DNA of 19,245 nt from CAYRKT01 sp964425005 (GCA_964425005.1 CAYRKT010000027.1:1-19245); one strand, 5' to 3'; positions 6,723 to 16,624 are shown, counted from the first letter of the stretch. The notes: generated by a model not told the origin, from the sequence alone. Made by a program: numbers and translations.

Positions 6723-7898
6723 TCAGCCGACACCAACTTTTCGCCCGAACCCCTTCGCCGCCTCGAGCAAACCCGGAAGAAGCCTGTCCTTGAAGGCCAC
6801 CGCGAGCGACCACAGGTCGAGCATCGCGACGTAAAGCCCAAGGCGCTCTCCGAAGAGCTCGAGCTTCACCCTCTCCCTCCATCTCAGCCCCCCGAGCCGC
6901 TTGAGCTCCTCAGAGCGCCCTTTGAGGGAGGGAAGGATGTCCGGAAACCTCGCATCGAGCTCATCCCTGAAGGCCATGGGGTCGACCAGGATCCTGTCTC
7001 TGACCAGGAGCCTAATCCTGGTGAAGAAGTTCATCACCAGAAGGCGCAAGAAGATCCGCCTGAGCTCCAGCAGCACGGCCTCCCCGAAGCCGGACCTCAC
7101 GCGGTCGGCCATCTCCTCCAGAAACCTCAGAACATCTTCTATGGCATAAAAGTCCTGGAAAAGGCTCAAATTCCCACGTTCGCTGGTGATAGAGCCGGGC
7201 CTAAGCAGACGGAACAGCAGTTTTTCGTCCAAGAACTTAGCCGTATCGCAAGCTATCAAGAACTTGAAGATGAAGTTCACGTCCTCTCCGCAACATATGC
7301 CCTCCGGGAACTCGAGGCCCATCGACTTAACGGCGCCCACCCTGAAGGCGCAGGAGGAGATGTGGATCTTCATGACCCTCCTGGCGAGAAAATCCTCGAC
7401 GAACTCCAGCAGGAATGGGACGCCCTTCGTCTCCAGGGACCTGGGACCGCTCTCCCTCGCCCGGATCGGCACCAGATCCCCTCTGGGGGTTTGCCTGATC
7501 AGGTTAAACCCCCAGGCCACCACGTCGTAGTCGCGATAGAGAACAACCCTTGAGAGGACCTCCACCACGCGCTCGCACAGCCAGTCGTCCCCGTCGAGGA
7601 AAAGGACGTAAAGGCCCCTGCACAAGGACAGCCCCACGTTCCTCGCAGCGCTGACCCCCCTGTTGGTCTGGGAAACGAGCTTCCAGTCCAGGTCAGAACC
7701 CTCTAGTATCCTGAGGGCTACTTCCCCGGAACCGTCGGTGGAGCCATCGTCCACGACGATGACCTCCAGATCCTTCGCCGTCTGGTTCGCCAGGCTCCCA
7801 AGGGCCCTGCCCAGATATGGAGCCACGTTGTAGGCCGGGACTACCACGCTCAAAAGAGGAGCCTCAAGCCTCCTAGGCCCCTGGAAGAACCCCCTCAC
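6723..7898 (-). CDS. Family 2 (GT2) glycosyltransferase
   Basis: A 391-residue protein from the chosen GTG start. The GT-A core is clear: LSVVVPAYNVAPYLGRALGS (16-35), EVIVVDDGSTDGSG (45-58), TNRGVSAARNVGL (78-90) and the metal-binding DGDD (102-105). A likely catalytic acidic segment follows in EGICCGEDVNF. The C-terminal 150 residues are helical and Arg/Leu-rich, possibly for membrane contact. It transfers a sugar from a nucleotide donor to a growing surface glycan; donor and acceptor cannot be read. GTG at 7898 overlaps the stop of the upstream GT4 gene (GTGA), with GGAGGGAGGT upstream. An in-frame TTG at 7943 would add 15 residues. It is the last gene of the glycosyltransferase operon. 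Confidence 0.88.
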   Translation of the reverse strand: MRGFFQGPRRLEAPLLSVVVPAYNVAPYLGRALGSLANQTAKDLEVIVVDDGSTDGSGEVALRILEGSDLDWKLVSQTNRGVSAARNVGLSLCRGLYVLFLDGDDWLCERVVEVLSRVVLYRDYDVVAWGFNLIRQTPRGDLVPIRARESGPRSLETKGVPFLLEFVEDFLARRVMKIHISSCAFRVGAVKSMGLEFPEGICCGEDVNFIFKFLIACDTAKFLDEKLLFRLLRPGSITSERGNLSLFQDFYAIEDVLRFLEEMADRVRSGFGEAVLLELRRIFLRLLVMNFFTRIRLLVRDRILVDPMAFRDELDARFPDILPSLKGRSEELKRLGGLRWRERVKLELFGERLGLYVAMLDLWSLAVAFKDRLLPGLLEAAKGFGRKVGVG

Positions 7899-9100
7899 GA
7901 AAGGCCCAAGACCTCCCTCCAAAGCCCGATCACCCTCTCGCAATCGAATTCCCTGGCCCTCCGCAGGCCCAAGCTCGAGTATCTAGACCTCAGCCCCTCG
8001 TCCTCCAGTAGCGCCTCCATGGCCCTGGCCAGCTCTGACGAGGCCCTACTGAGCCCGTCCTCGCCCATGCTCGAACGAAAGGGGGGCGTGAGGACTCCGT
8101 ACCTGCAGAACTCCACGCCTTCGGCCACGGAGTTGAAATCCGTGTCCGGAGCCAATATCTCCCTGGGACCGCTCGGACAATCGACGCTCACCACCGGAAC
8201 ACCGCAGGCGAGGGACTCTAGGATCACGTTGGGCAGGGCTTCGTGCAAAGAGCTCAGCACGAACAGCCTGGCCCTGGACACGTACTTGAAGGGATTCTCC
8301 CTGAAGCCGAGGAAGTAGACGTCGAAATCTTGGGTCAACTCGTCCCTGTCCCAAACGTAAGTCCTCAGGTTCATGGACTCAGAGAGCCTCACAAGATCGT
8401 CCTTGAGGGCCCCCTTGCCGATCAAGAGAAGTCTGACCTCCGGACGACGCTCCCTCAGCTCCCTGAAAGCCGCGAGCAAGTACCTGTGTCCCTTCTCCTT
8501 TCCCAACCTCGCCACGTTGACCACGAAGGGAATCCCCTCGAAGACCTCCTCCACCTCCTCCTCGGCCATGCCCCTGATGGAGTCCACGTCGATCGGGTTG
8601 GGCAGGACGCGGATCTTGTCCTCGGGGATCCCGGACAGCACCAGGGACAACTTGACCCTCCCGGACACGGCCAACAGCAGATCGCCTCTGGAGTAGAGCC
8701 TGGACCTCCAGGGGCTCATCCTCCCCACGCCCGACTCCGAGCGCTCGTCCAGGACCAGGGAGTGAACGGAGATCACCGCCGTGTGTCGGCAGAAGAGCTT
8801 AGCCCAGGCGTTCACCAGATGAGCCCTGTCGGAGAAGGACACCACCGTATCGCCGGGCGACAACTCCCTCGACAGGCTCCTGCCCCACACCAGGGTGCAG
8901 AGGTACTTGAAGTTGTCCACCAGGATGGGCCTGCTCAGGAACCTGGGGGATAGGAAGGAGACCCGCTCCCCGTCCAAGGCATAGTCCAGGGCCTCCTCCA
9001 GCAGTATCAACCTGCGGACCGGAAGGCGATCCAGGAGCCTGAGCATCACCCTCTCCGCCCCGCCTCCGCTCAAATCCCTGTTCAGGAAATAGAGCCCCAA
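7895..9100 (-). CDS. GT4-family glycosyltransferase, paralogue A
   Basis: A 401-residue GT-B fold enzyme. The N-terminal acceptor-side domain opens with the glycine loop SGGGAERV (11-18). The C-terminal donor-side domain has NVARLGKEKGH (Arg198 and Lys203, which contact the nucleotide phosphates), FLGFRENPFKY (263-273) and the E-x7-E motif in HEALPNVILES (Glu287/Glu295). DCPSGPREIL (307-316) follows. The same block appears in PglH/PglJ- and AmsD-like GT4 enzymes of glycan assembly. It is a cytoplasmic or membrane-edge retaining transferase; the sugar is unknown. It is one of four paralogues here (see 9124, 10348 and 11648). The start is TTG with GGAGGG about 12 nt upstream, 23 nt after the neighbouring GT4 stop. 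Confidence 0.88.
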   Translation of the reverse strand: MGLYFLNRDLSGGGAERVMLRLLDRLPVRRLILLEEALDYALDGERVSFLSPRFLSRPILVDNFKYLCTLVWGRSLSRELSPGDTVVSFSDRAHLVNAWAKLFCRHTAVISVHSLVLDERSESGVGRMSPWRSRLYSRGDLLLAVSGRVKLSLVLSGIPEDKIRVLPNPIDVDSIRGMAEEEVEEVFEGIPFVVNVARLGKEKGHRYLLAAFRELRERRPEVRLLLIGKGALKDDLVRLSESMNLRTYVWDRDELTQDFDVYFLGFRENPFKYVSRARLFVLSSLHEALPNVILESLACGVPVVSVDCPSGPREILAPDTDFNSVAEGVEFCRYGVLTPPFRSSMGEDGLSRASSELARAMEALLEDEGLRSRYSSLGLRRAREFDCERVIGLWREVLGLS

Positions 9101-9123
9101 AGCTTAAGCCACCCTCCCCCAGC

Positions 9124-10332
9124 TCATATCACCTCGCCCCAGAGGCAGGCGATCCTGTCCGGGGCAAACTCCATCGCCCTGGCCAGAGAGCTCCTCCTGT
9201 AGGACTCCAGAGCGACCTCTGAGTCCAGCAAGGCGGCGAGGGCCTCCAACATCCCCTCCTCAGAGGGGGAAAGCCTGGGGTCCAGCCAGCCCCAGGAGGT
9301 CTCAGCGGGGGGGACCAGGACGCCGAACTCGGCCATCTCCACCCCCTCGGCCACCGAGAGGGGATCGGAGTCGGGGGATATGATCTCCCTCGGCCCGCTG
9401 GGGCAGTCAGAGCTGACGACGGGAAGGCCGCAGGCCATCGCCTCCAGCAGCACGTTGGGGAAGCCCTCGTGCAGGGAGGAGAGCACGAACGCCCTGGCCC
9501 TGGCCATGTACTTGAAGGGGTTGGCTCTGAAGCCCAGGAAGTAGACGTCGAAGTCGTCCGTCATCTCGTTCCTGTCCCATAGGTAGGCCCTAAGCCCCAG
9601 GGAGGAGCAAAGCCCCGCCAGGGGCTCCTTGAGGGGTCCGCTCCCCAGGAGGACAAGCCTCAGGTCGGGGAACGACTCCTTGAGCGCCCTGAAGACCCGA
9701 AGGAGGTGCCACTGCCCCTTCTGCCTGGCGAGCCTCCCAGCGCTTATCAGGTACTCAAGCCCCTCAAGAGGTGGCTCCACCTCCTCCGACGCCATCGCCC
9801 TTATCCCCTTCACGTCCACCGGGTTGTATATCACCCTCACCTTCGCCGGGTCCAGCCCGGACTCCGTCAGAAAGTAGGCTATCCCCCTGGACACCGCCAC
9901 CACCAGGTCGGCCCTCGAATAGGCCCAGGCGGTCGGCCTGGACAGCTTCCTCCCTAGCACGCGCCCCCTCCTCCTGGAGGGATCGTTGTGGACCGAAAGG
10001 ATCGCCCTGTGCCCACCGAAGGCCTTTCCCCAGCAGTTGACCCAGTTGGCCTCGTCCAGGAAGGAGATCACCACGTCGTCCCTCGAGACCCTCCTGGAGA
10101 GGCTAATGCCCCAGGCCATGGTGCAGGGGTATCTGAGGGCGGTGCTCAAATAGGGGTGTTCGTTCAGGAACCTGGGCGGGAGGAGCTCCAGCTTACCTCT
10201 GTCCACGGGGTACTCGACCCTGTCCTCCAGCAGGAAGATCCTCTCGGGGGCGAGGAAGGAGGCGAGCCTGAGCATCACCATCGGCGGCCCTCCCTCCCCC
10301 AGGGAGTTGATCAAGAAGAACAAGCGCCCCAT
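9124..10332 (-). CDS. GT4-family glycosyltransferase, paralogue B (altered glycine loop)
   Basis: A 402-residue GT-B enzyme, closely related to paralogue C along its whole length (shared LDEANWVN-WGKxF, HRAILSVHND and ADLVVAVSRGI). Donor-side motifs are intact: SAGRLARQKGQ (Arg200/Lys205), FLGFRANPFKYMARA (266-280), E-x7-E at Glu289/Glu297 and SSDCPSGPREI. The N-terminal loop that reads GGAER in the other copies is GEGGPPMVM here (12-20), so the conserved Ala-Glu is replaced by Pro-Pro. Start ATG, with GGGGGAG about 9 nt upstream, 15 nt after the stop of paralogue C. The role is presumably one linkage step in surface glycan synthesis. The acceptor may differ from those of its sisters. Confidence 0.88.
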   Translation of the reverse strand: MGRLFFLINSLGEGGPPMVMLRLASFLAPERIFLLEDRVEYPVDRGKLELLPPRFLNEHPYLSTALRYPCTMAWGISLSRRVSRDDVVISFLDEANWVNCWGKAFGGHRAILSVHNDPSRRRGRVLGRKLSRPTAWAYSRADLVVAVSRGIAYFLTESGLDPAKVRVIYNPVDVKGIRAMASEEVEPPLEGLEYLISAGRLARQKGQWHLLRVFRALKESFPDLRLVLLGSGPLKEPLAGLCSSLGLRAYLWDRNEMTDDFDVYFLGFRANPFKYMARARAFVLSSLHEGFPNVLLEAMACGLPVVSSDCPSGPREIISPDSDPLSVAEGVEMAEFGVLVPPAETSWGWLDPRLSPSEEGMLEALAALLDSEVALESYRRSSLARAMEFAPDRIACLWGEVI

Positions 10333-10347
10333 CCGTCCGATCTCCCC

Positions 10348-11550
10348 CTAGCGAAGAACCCTCTCGATCAGGGAACGCCACCTTTCGGCCACCGCTTCGA
10401 CGTCGAAGTCCAAGGCCCTCCTCCTGGAGATGGCCGAGTAGTGCTCCCGCAGTCCCTCGTCCTCCAGCATCGCCGAACAGGCCTCGAACAGCTCCTCCTC
10501 GAACAGGGAGGCGCCCAGAAGGGGTGGAGGGACCAGGATCCCGAACTCAGACGCCTCCACCTCCCGGGCGACGCGGAGGGGATCGGAGTCCGGGGATACG
10601 ATCTCCCTCGGCCCGCTGGGGCAGTCGGAGCTGATCACCGGGCAGCCGCAGGCCATCGCCTCGAGCAGGACGTTGGGGAAGCCCTCGTCGTAGGAGGAGA
10701 GCACGAATGCCCTGGCCCTCGCCATATGCTTGAACGGGTTTTCCTCGTAGCCCAGGAGGTAGACGTCGAAGTCGGGGCTCAAGGGCCCCCTGTCCCACGA
10801 GTAGACCCTGAGCCCCAGGGCTTCCCCCAGGGCAGACAGACGGTCCTTCAGGGAACCCCTGCCCAGGATCGAAAGCCTGAGGTCGGGGAAGCGATCCTTG
10901 AGCCTGCGAAAGACCCTTATCAGGTGATCCTGTCCCTTCTGCCTCTCGAGCCTACCTACGTTCAGCAGGAAGGGCAAGCCCTGGAGGGAGGGATCTAGGG
11001 GTTCCTTCGCCATCTCGGCTATCCGGGCCAGGTCCAGGGGGTTGTGTATCACCTCCACCTTCTCCGCGGCCACGCCAGACTCCACCAGAACGTACCTTAT
11101 CCCCTCTGACACCGCCACGACGGCGTCCGCGTAGGAGTAGACTTTGGCGCTGAAGGGGGAGATCTTCTTCTTCACAGCGGCGCCCACCCTGCCGGACCTG
11201 TCGTTGTGGACGGAGAGGATCGCCCTGTGGCCGCTGAAGACCTTGCCCACCGAGTTGACCCAGTTGGCCTCGTCGAGAAACGAGACCACCAGGTCCCCCT
11301 CGCCCACCAGGCGGGAAAGCCTCCTGCCCAGGAACAGGGAGAGGGGGTAACGAAGATGGGTGGTCAGATGGGCGAACAACCCATCCCTCCAGGGCGAAAG
11401 GCCGCGCACCCCGATCCCCTCGACTGGGATCTCCACCTTATCCCTCACCAGGAGGAGCTCTCTTACCCCCAGGAGCGGGCAGAGCCTGAGGGCCACCCTC
11501 TCCGCACCGCCCGATTCCAGGGAGTTTATGAGGAAATAGATGGAACCCAT
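10348..11550 (-). CDS. GT4-family glycosyltransferase, paralogue C
   Basis: A 400-residue GT-B enzyme and first gene of the minus-strand glycosyltransferase operon. It has the glycine loop SGGAERVAL (13-21), LDEANWVN (92-99), NVGRLERQKGQ (Arg200/Lys205), LLGYEENPFKHMARA (265-279), E-x7-E at Glu289/Glu297 (DEGFPNVLLEAM) and SSDCPSGPREIV. Start ATG, with a weak GAGAGG about 11 nt upstream; the promoter is at 11598-11626. It shares long identical peptide runs with paralogue B, and the underlying DNA also looks alike around 9370-9540 and 10570-10740. That is consistent with tandem duplication. Substrate unknown. Confidence 0.88.
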   Translation of the reverse strand: MGSIYFLINSLESGGAERVALRLCPLLGVRELLLVRDKVEIPVEGIGVRGLSPWRDGLFAHLTTHLRYPLSLFLGRRLSRLVGEGDLVVSFLDEANWVNSVGKVFSGHRAILSVHNDRSGRVGAAVKKKISPFSAKVYSYADAVVAVSEGIRYVLVESGVAAEKVEVIHNPLDLARIAEMAKEPLDPSLQGLPFLLNVGRLERQKGQDHLIRVFRRLKDRFPDLRLSILGRGSLKDRLSALGEALGLRVYSWDRGPLSPDFDVYLLGYEENPFKHMARARAFVLSSYDEGFPNVLLEAMACGCPVISSDCPSGPREIVSPDSDPLRVAREVEASEFGILVPPPLLGASLFEEELFEACSAMLEDEGLREHYSAISRRRALDFDVEAVAERWRSLIERVLR

Positions 11551-11597
11551 GAGCTAAGAGGCCTCTCTTTTCCCCTCCTATCGCACCTTTAGTTAAA

Positions 11598-11626
11598 ATT
11601 GTATCAGCCGCGAGACGGCCCCACAA
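11598..11626 (-). promoter_or_regulatory. Predicted promoter of the minus-strand glycosyltransferase operon
   Basis: On the minus strand, TTGTGG (11626-11621) is followed 17 bp later by TACAAT (11603-11598), with TG one base before it (extended -10). The start of transcription would be near 11591, giving a leader of about 40 nt before the 11550 ATG. It lies in the 97-bp gap between divergent GT4 genes. For the plus-strand gene only an isolated -10-like TAAAAT (11594-11599) is visible, overlapping this promoter, with no good -35. Confidence 0.5.
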
Positions 11627-11647
11627 GTCGCGAGGGGGGTGTGAGGT

Positions 11648-12853
11648 TTGGGCCTTTATCTGCTCCTGGAGTCGCTCGAGGGCGGAGGTGCTGAGGCGGT
11701 GGCCTTAAGGCTCTCCTCCCTTTTGCCCGCGGACAAGGTGATAACCCTGAGCGACCAGGCCGACTTCGAGGTGCCGGAAGGCAGGTGGGCTTCCATCTCC
11801 TCCAGGCTGGGGGATCTGCTGTTCGGCCACTTATCCCTGATCTCCTACGAGATCTACTCCAGGAAGCTCTCCAGGCTCCTGAGCAGCGGCTCGGTGGTCC
11901 TGTCCTTCTCCAAGCGAACCAACTTCCTGAACGTCTTCGCCTCCAGGAGGATCGGCCACGTCCCAGTGGTCTCGGTCCACAACATGCCCTACGGGAGGGA
12001 GGGGCCAGGACCCCTGAAGAGGGCCGTGGAGGCCCACTACTACAGGAGGGCGAGGGCGGTGGTGGCGGTCTCCAGGGGGATAGCCAGCTACCTGAGGGCT
12101 CTGGGGATACCGGAGGAGACGATCAGGGTTATATACAACCCCTTCCCGCTCGATGAGATCGCGAGGATGGCCGGGGAGGAGGTGGACCTGCCCCTGGGGG
12201 ACGGACCTATCCTGGTCACAGCGGGAAGGCTGTCCAGGCAGAAGGGGCAGTGGCACCTCATAAGGGCCTTCGCCGAGCTCAAGAGGAGCGTGCCCGGCGC
12301 GAAGCTCCTGGTCCTCGGCAAAGGGGGTCTCAGGGATAGGTTGGTCGACCTCTCCAGGAGGCTTGGGCTCAGGGCGCACGTCTGGGAGGAGGGCGAGGCG
12401 AAGGGGGACTTCGACGTGAGCTTCCTGGGTTTTCAGCGAAACCCCTTCAAATACATGGCCAGAGCGGACCTCTTCGTGCTCTCCTCCCTCTGGGAGGGCT
12501 TCTCCAACGTCCTCGTGGAGGCCCTGTCGCTGGGCGTGCCAGCGATCAGCGCGGACTGCGCCGTAGGACCTAGGGAGATACTACATCCCAGCTCACCCCT
12601 GGAGGCGGTGGCGAGGGACGTGGAGTTGGGCGACTTCGGGGTGCTGGTCCCACCCATGGACAGGCGCTACAGGTGGGACGCGGGGGAGCTCGACGAGGGG
12701 GAGAGGAGGCTGTGCGAGGCCATGAGGCTCCTACTGGAGGATCGATCCCTGAGGGAGAGATACGCTGGGGTCGGTCCGAGGAGGGCTAGCGATTTCTCCG
12801 CCCAGAACTCCAGGGAGAGCTGGCTCTCCCTGCTTCGAGGGATAGGGCTTTGA
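11648..12853 (+). CDS. GT4-family glycosyltransferase, paralogue D (divergent orientation)
   Basis: A 401-residue GT-B enzyme, the only glycosyltransferase here on the plus strand. It has the glycine loop GGGAEAVAL (12-20), TAGRLSRQKGQ (Arg194/Lys199), FLGFQRNPFKYMARA (259-273) and E-x7-E at Glu283/Glu291 (WEGFSNVLVEAL). SADCAVGPREIL is a variant of the DCPSGPREI block of its sisters. The TTG start has a GAGGGGGG 8 nt upstream. It is the most diverged of the four copies. Its last 68 nt overlap the 3' end of the convergent PHP gene, and no T-tailed terminator follows, so its transcript may run antisense into that gene. Donor and acceptor sugars are unknown. Confidence 0.88.
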   Translation: MGLYLLLESLEGGGAEAVALRLSSLLPADKVITLSDQADFEVPEGRWASISSRLGDLLFGHLSLISYEIYSRKLSRLLSSGSVVLSFSKRTNFLNVFASRRIGHVPVVSVHNMPYGREGPGPLKRAVEAHYYRRARAVVAVSRGIASYLRALGIPEETIRVIYNPFPLDEIARMAGEEVDLPLGDGPILVTAGRLSRQKGQWHLIRAFAELKRSVPGAKLLVLGKGGLRDRLVDLSRRLGLRAHVWEEGEAKGDFDVSFLGFQRNPFKYMARADLFVLSSLWEGFSNVLVEALSLGVPAISADCAVGPREILHPSSPLEAVARDVELGDFGVLVPPMDRRYRWDAGELDEGERRLCEAMRLLLEDRSLRERYAGVGPRRASDFSAQNSRESWLSLLRGIGL

Positions 12854-13667
12854 GGGAGAGCTCGAGGGCCCACTCCAGGAGGTGGGCGGGGACCCTGACG
12901 CCCATGGACACCCCCTTGTAGAGGCCGTGGTAGTCGCTTCCGCCGCTCACCGAAAGCCCCAGCCTCGAGGCCACCTCGAGGGAGCGCTTCACCGAGAGGG
13001 GGTCGTGGTAGGAGCTGTAGGCCTCAATCCCGTCCAGGCCCTCCTCCCTCAGACGCCTAGCCACCTCCTCCAGGAGGTCGTGGGGCACGTCCAGGCAGGG
13101 GTGGGCCCAGAAGAGCAAGGCCCCCGACTCCCGCGCCACCCTCGAGAGCTCGAGGGGCTTTAGCTTCCTCCTGGGCACGTAGGCGGGCGCCCCCCTCCTC
13201 AGGTAGCGCTCGAAGGCCTCCCTTCGGCTACCCGCGTAGCCCTTCCTGACCATCGCCTCGGCCAGGTGGGGCCTGCCGAAGAGCTCCTTGCCGGCTATGG
13301 AGCGCACCTCCTCCATCTCCACCGGGAGCCCCATCTCCTTTAGCCTCAGGAGCATCGCGGCGTTCCTCTCGGCGCGGTAGGCCTTTAGCTTCCCCTCCAT
13401 GTCGGCTATGGCGGGCGAAGCGGGGTCGAAGCCGTAGAGGAGCAGGTGTACGCCCAGGCCCAGGGATTCGACCTCCGAGGAGACCTCCACCCCGCACAGG
13501 TAGCGGACGCCCATGCTCGTCGAGAGGGACAGGGCCTCTGCCTGGTGGGAGGTGACGTCGTGGTCGGTCACGGAGAGGAGCGACAAGCCCATGGAGGAAG
13601 CCCTCTCCACCAGGGAGCGAAGGTCGTCGCTGCCGTCGGAGAAGAGGCTGTGGACGTGCAGGTCCAC
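12786..13667 (-). CDS. PHP-domain phosphoesterase (YciV/TrpH-like)
   Basis: A 293-residue protein with the metal-binding set of PHP phosphoesterases: HVH (His4, His6), SDGS (Asp11), TDHD (Asp35/His36), GVEVSSE, a central FGRPHLAEAMV, FWAHPCLD and the closing GGSDYHG. The layout matches the YciV/RNase AM and nucleoside 3',5'-bisphosphate phosphatase group, which uses a trinuclear metal site on nucleotide or RNA 5' ends. Whether this one acts on RNA, pAp or something else cannot be told. GTG start at 13667, 20 nt after the epimerase gene stop, with GAGGT about 5 nt upstream; it is probably co-transcribed with the epimerase gene. Its last 22 codons overlap the opposing GT4 gene, and that tail (after about residue 270) is not conserved family sequence. 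Confidence 0.85.
   Translation of the reverse strand: MDLHVHSLFSDGSDDLRSLVERASSMGLSLLSVTDHDVTSHQAEALSLSTSMGVRYLCGVEVSSEVESLGLGVHLLLYGFDPASPAIADMEGKLKAYRAERNAAMLLRLKEMGLPVEMEEVRSIAGKELFGRPHLAEAMVRKGYAGSRREAFERYLRRGAPAYVPRRKLKPLELSRVARESGALLFWAHPCLDVPHDLLEEVARRLREEGLDGIEAYSSYHDPLSVKRSLEVASRLGLSVSGGSDYHGLYKGVSMGVRVPAHLLEWALELSLKALSLEAGRASSPWSSGRRNR
12811..12832. repeat. Perfect 9-bp inverted repeat in the convergent gene overlap
   Basis: CAGGGAGAG (12811-12819) and CTCTCCCTG (12824-12832) flank a 4-nt loop. It lies in the last codons of both convergent genes (GT4 paralogue D and the PHP gene). No run of T follows on either strand, so it is not a standard intrinsic terminator, but it could stabilise both 3' ends or slow polymerase. 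The purine bias of coding strands here makes such matches less surprising. Confidence 0.4.
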
Positions 13668-13686
13668 CAGGACCTCGCCGCTCAGG

Positions 13687-14703
13687 CTAGAACCCCTCCC
13701 TCCAGGGGTCCACCTGCGAAAGCCAGTCCCAGTTCTCCGAGAACCACCCCACCAGGCGCGACATGCCCTCCTCCAGGGTGGTCCTGGGGCTCCACCCCAG
13801 GAGCTCCCTCGCCCTGTCCAGGGAGGCCCAGGTGGCGGGCACGTCGGACCTGTCCCCCCCCTCCCTCTCCACCCTGAGCTCCCTGCCCGTGAGACCCTCG
13901 ACCAGGGAGATCATCTCCGAGAGGGGGACTGGCCTGTCGGAGCCCAGGTTAACCACGTTGAAGCCCGAAAGGCCCGAGCAGAGTATGGTCCCCTCCACCA
14001 CGTCCTCCACGTAGGTGAAGTCCCTGCTCTGGGACCCATCCCCGAAGAGCCTGAAGGGCCTGCCCGAGAGGGCGCAGTGGACCATCCGGAAGTAGCTCAT
14101 GTCGGGCCTCCCCCACGGGCCGTACACGGTGAAGTAGCGAGGGACGGACACATCCAGCCCGTATAGGTGGTGGTAGGTGAAGCAGAACATCTCGGCCGAG
14201 CGCTTGCTGGCCGCGTAGGGGGAAAGGGGCCTGTCCAGGGCCCCCTCCTCCCTGAAGGGCAGAGGGGAACCGGCGTATACAGAGGAAGTGGAGGCCACCA
14301 CCAGCTTTGGCCCCCCGAAGGACCTGGCGCACTCGAGGACGTTGAGGGTGCCCAGGACGTTGACCGAGAGGTACTCGTCGGGCCTGAGGCGGCTGAACCT
14401 GACCCCCGCCATGGCGGCCAGGTGGTAGACCGCCTCGAAGGGGCCCAGGGAGGAGAAGACCCCCTCGAGGAAGCCCCTATCCCGCACGTCGCCCCCCAGG
14501 AACCTAAAGCCCCTCAGGGAGCCGAGGGCCTTTAGCCTCCCGATCTTAAGGGCCGGGTCGTAGTAGGGAACGGCGTTGTCGATTCCCACCACCTCGAAGC
14601 CCCTATCCAGCAAAGCTTTGGAAAGCCAAAAGCCTATGAAGCCCGCACAGCCGGTGACCAAAACCTTAGACAGGTAGGACACCTCCCTAGGCGCTCGTCT
14701 CAT
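13687..14703 (-). CDS. NAD-dependent sugar-nucleotide epimerase, likely UDP-glucuronate 4-epimerase
   Basis: A 338-residue extended SDR protein. It has the Rossmann loop GCAGFIG (18-24), GIDNAVPYYDPALK (40-53), HLAAMAGVR, STSSVYAG (138-145), catalytic YAASK (Tyr163/Lys167) and YFTVYGPWGRPDM (190-202). The DPALK and VYGPWGRPDM segments are typical of UDP-glucuronate 4-epimerases, which make UDP-galacturonate for capsule or LPS; dTDP-glucose dehydratases and UDP-glucose epimerases fit less well. It likely supplies donor sugar to the nearby glycosyltransferases. The ATG start has AAGGG 5 nt upstream, but the predicted -10 box at 14717-14722 would place the mRNA start only about 7 nt before it. 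GTG at 14682, which leaves a normal SDR N-terminus, is a possible alternative. Confidence 0.85.
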   Translation of the reverse strand: MRRAPREVSYLSKVLVTGCAGFIGFWLSKALLDRGFEVVGIDNAVPYYDPALKIGRLKALGSLRGFRFLGGDVRDRGFLEGVFSSLGPFEAVYHLAAMAGVRFSRLRPDEYLSVNVLGTLNVLECARSFGGPKLVVASTSSVYAGSPLPFREEGALDRPLSPYAASKRSAEMFCFTYHHLYGLDVSVPRYFTVYGPWGRPDMSYFRMVHCALSGRPFRLFGDGSQSRDFTYVEDVVEGTILCSGLSGFNVVNLGSDRPVPLSEMISLVEGLTGRELRVEREGGDRSDVPATWASLDRARELLGWSPRTTLEEGMSRLVGWFSENWDWLSQVDPWREGF

Positions 14704-14716
14704 TTAAGCCCTTGAG

Positions 14717-14722
14717 ATTATA
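14717..14722 (-). promoter_or_regulatory. Possible -10 box for the epimerase-PHP operon
   Basis: A perfect TATAAT reads on the minus strand in the short gap between the dnaK terminator and the epimerase gene. No acceptable -35 lies 16-19 bp upstream, where the terminator stem and T-tract sit, and there is no extended -10 TG. The implied transcription start near 14710 leaves only about 7 nt before the ATG. Confidence 0.35.
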
Positions 14723-14726
14723 GCCC

Positions 14727-14762
14727 AAAAGGGAAAGGGGGACGAGGTTTCCCTCGTCCCCC
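14727..14762 (-). terminator. Intrinsic terminator of the hrcA-grpE-dnaK operon
   Basis: On the minus strand an 11-bp perfect stem (GGGGGACGAGG / CCTCGTCCCCC, 14762-14752 and 14747-14737) closes a GAAA tetraloop and is followed by TTTCCCTTTT. It begins 16 nt after the dnaK stop. Confidence 0.9.
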
Positions 14763-14777
14763 TCCTCCTCATAGGCC

Positions 14778-16619
<1,842 letters not shown>

Positions 16620-16624
16620 CCCGC

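Noticed and set aside
6422..6841. 139-residue version of rpmH with a long N-terminal extension
   Set aside because: bL34 is normally about 44 residues; the extension covers the promoter and has no similarity. TTG 6556 has a good ribosome site.
9988..10998. 336-codon plus-strand open frame opposite two GT4 genes
   Set aside because: Low-complexity antisense translation without recognisable domains; the opposite strand carries full GT4 motif sets.
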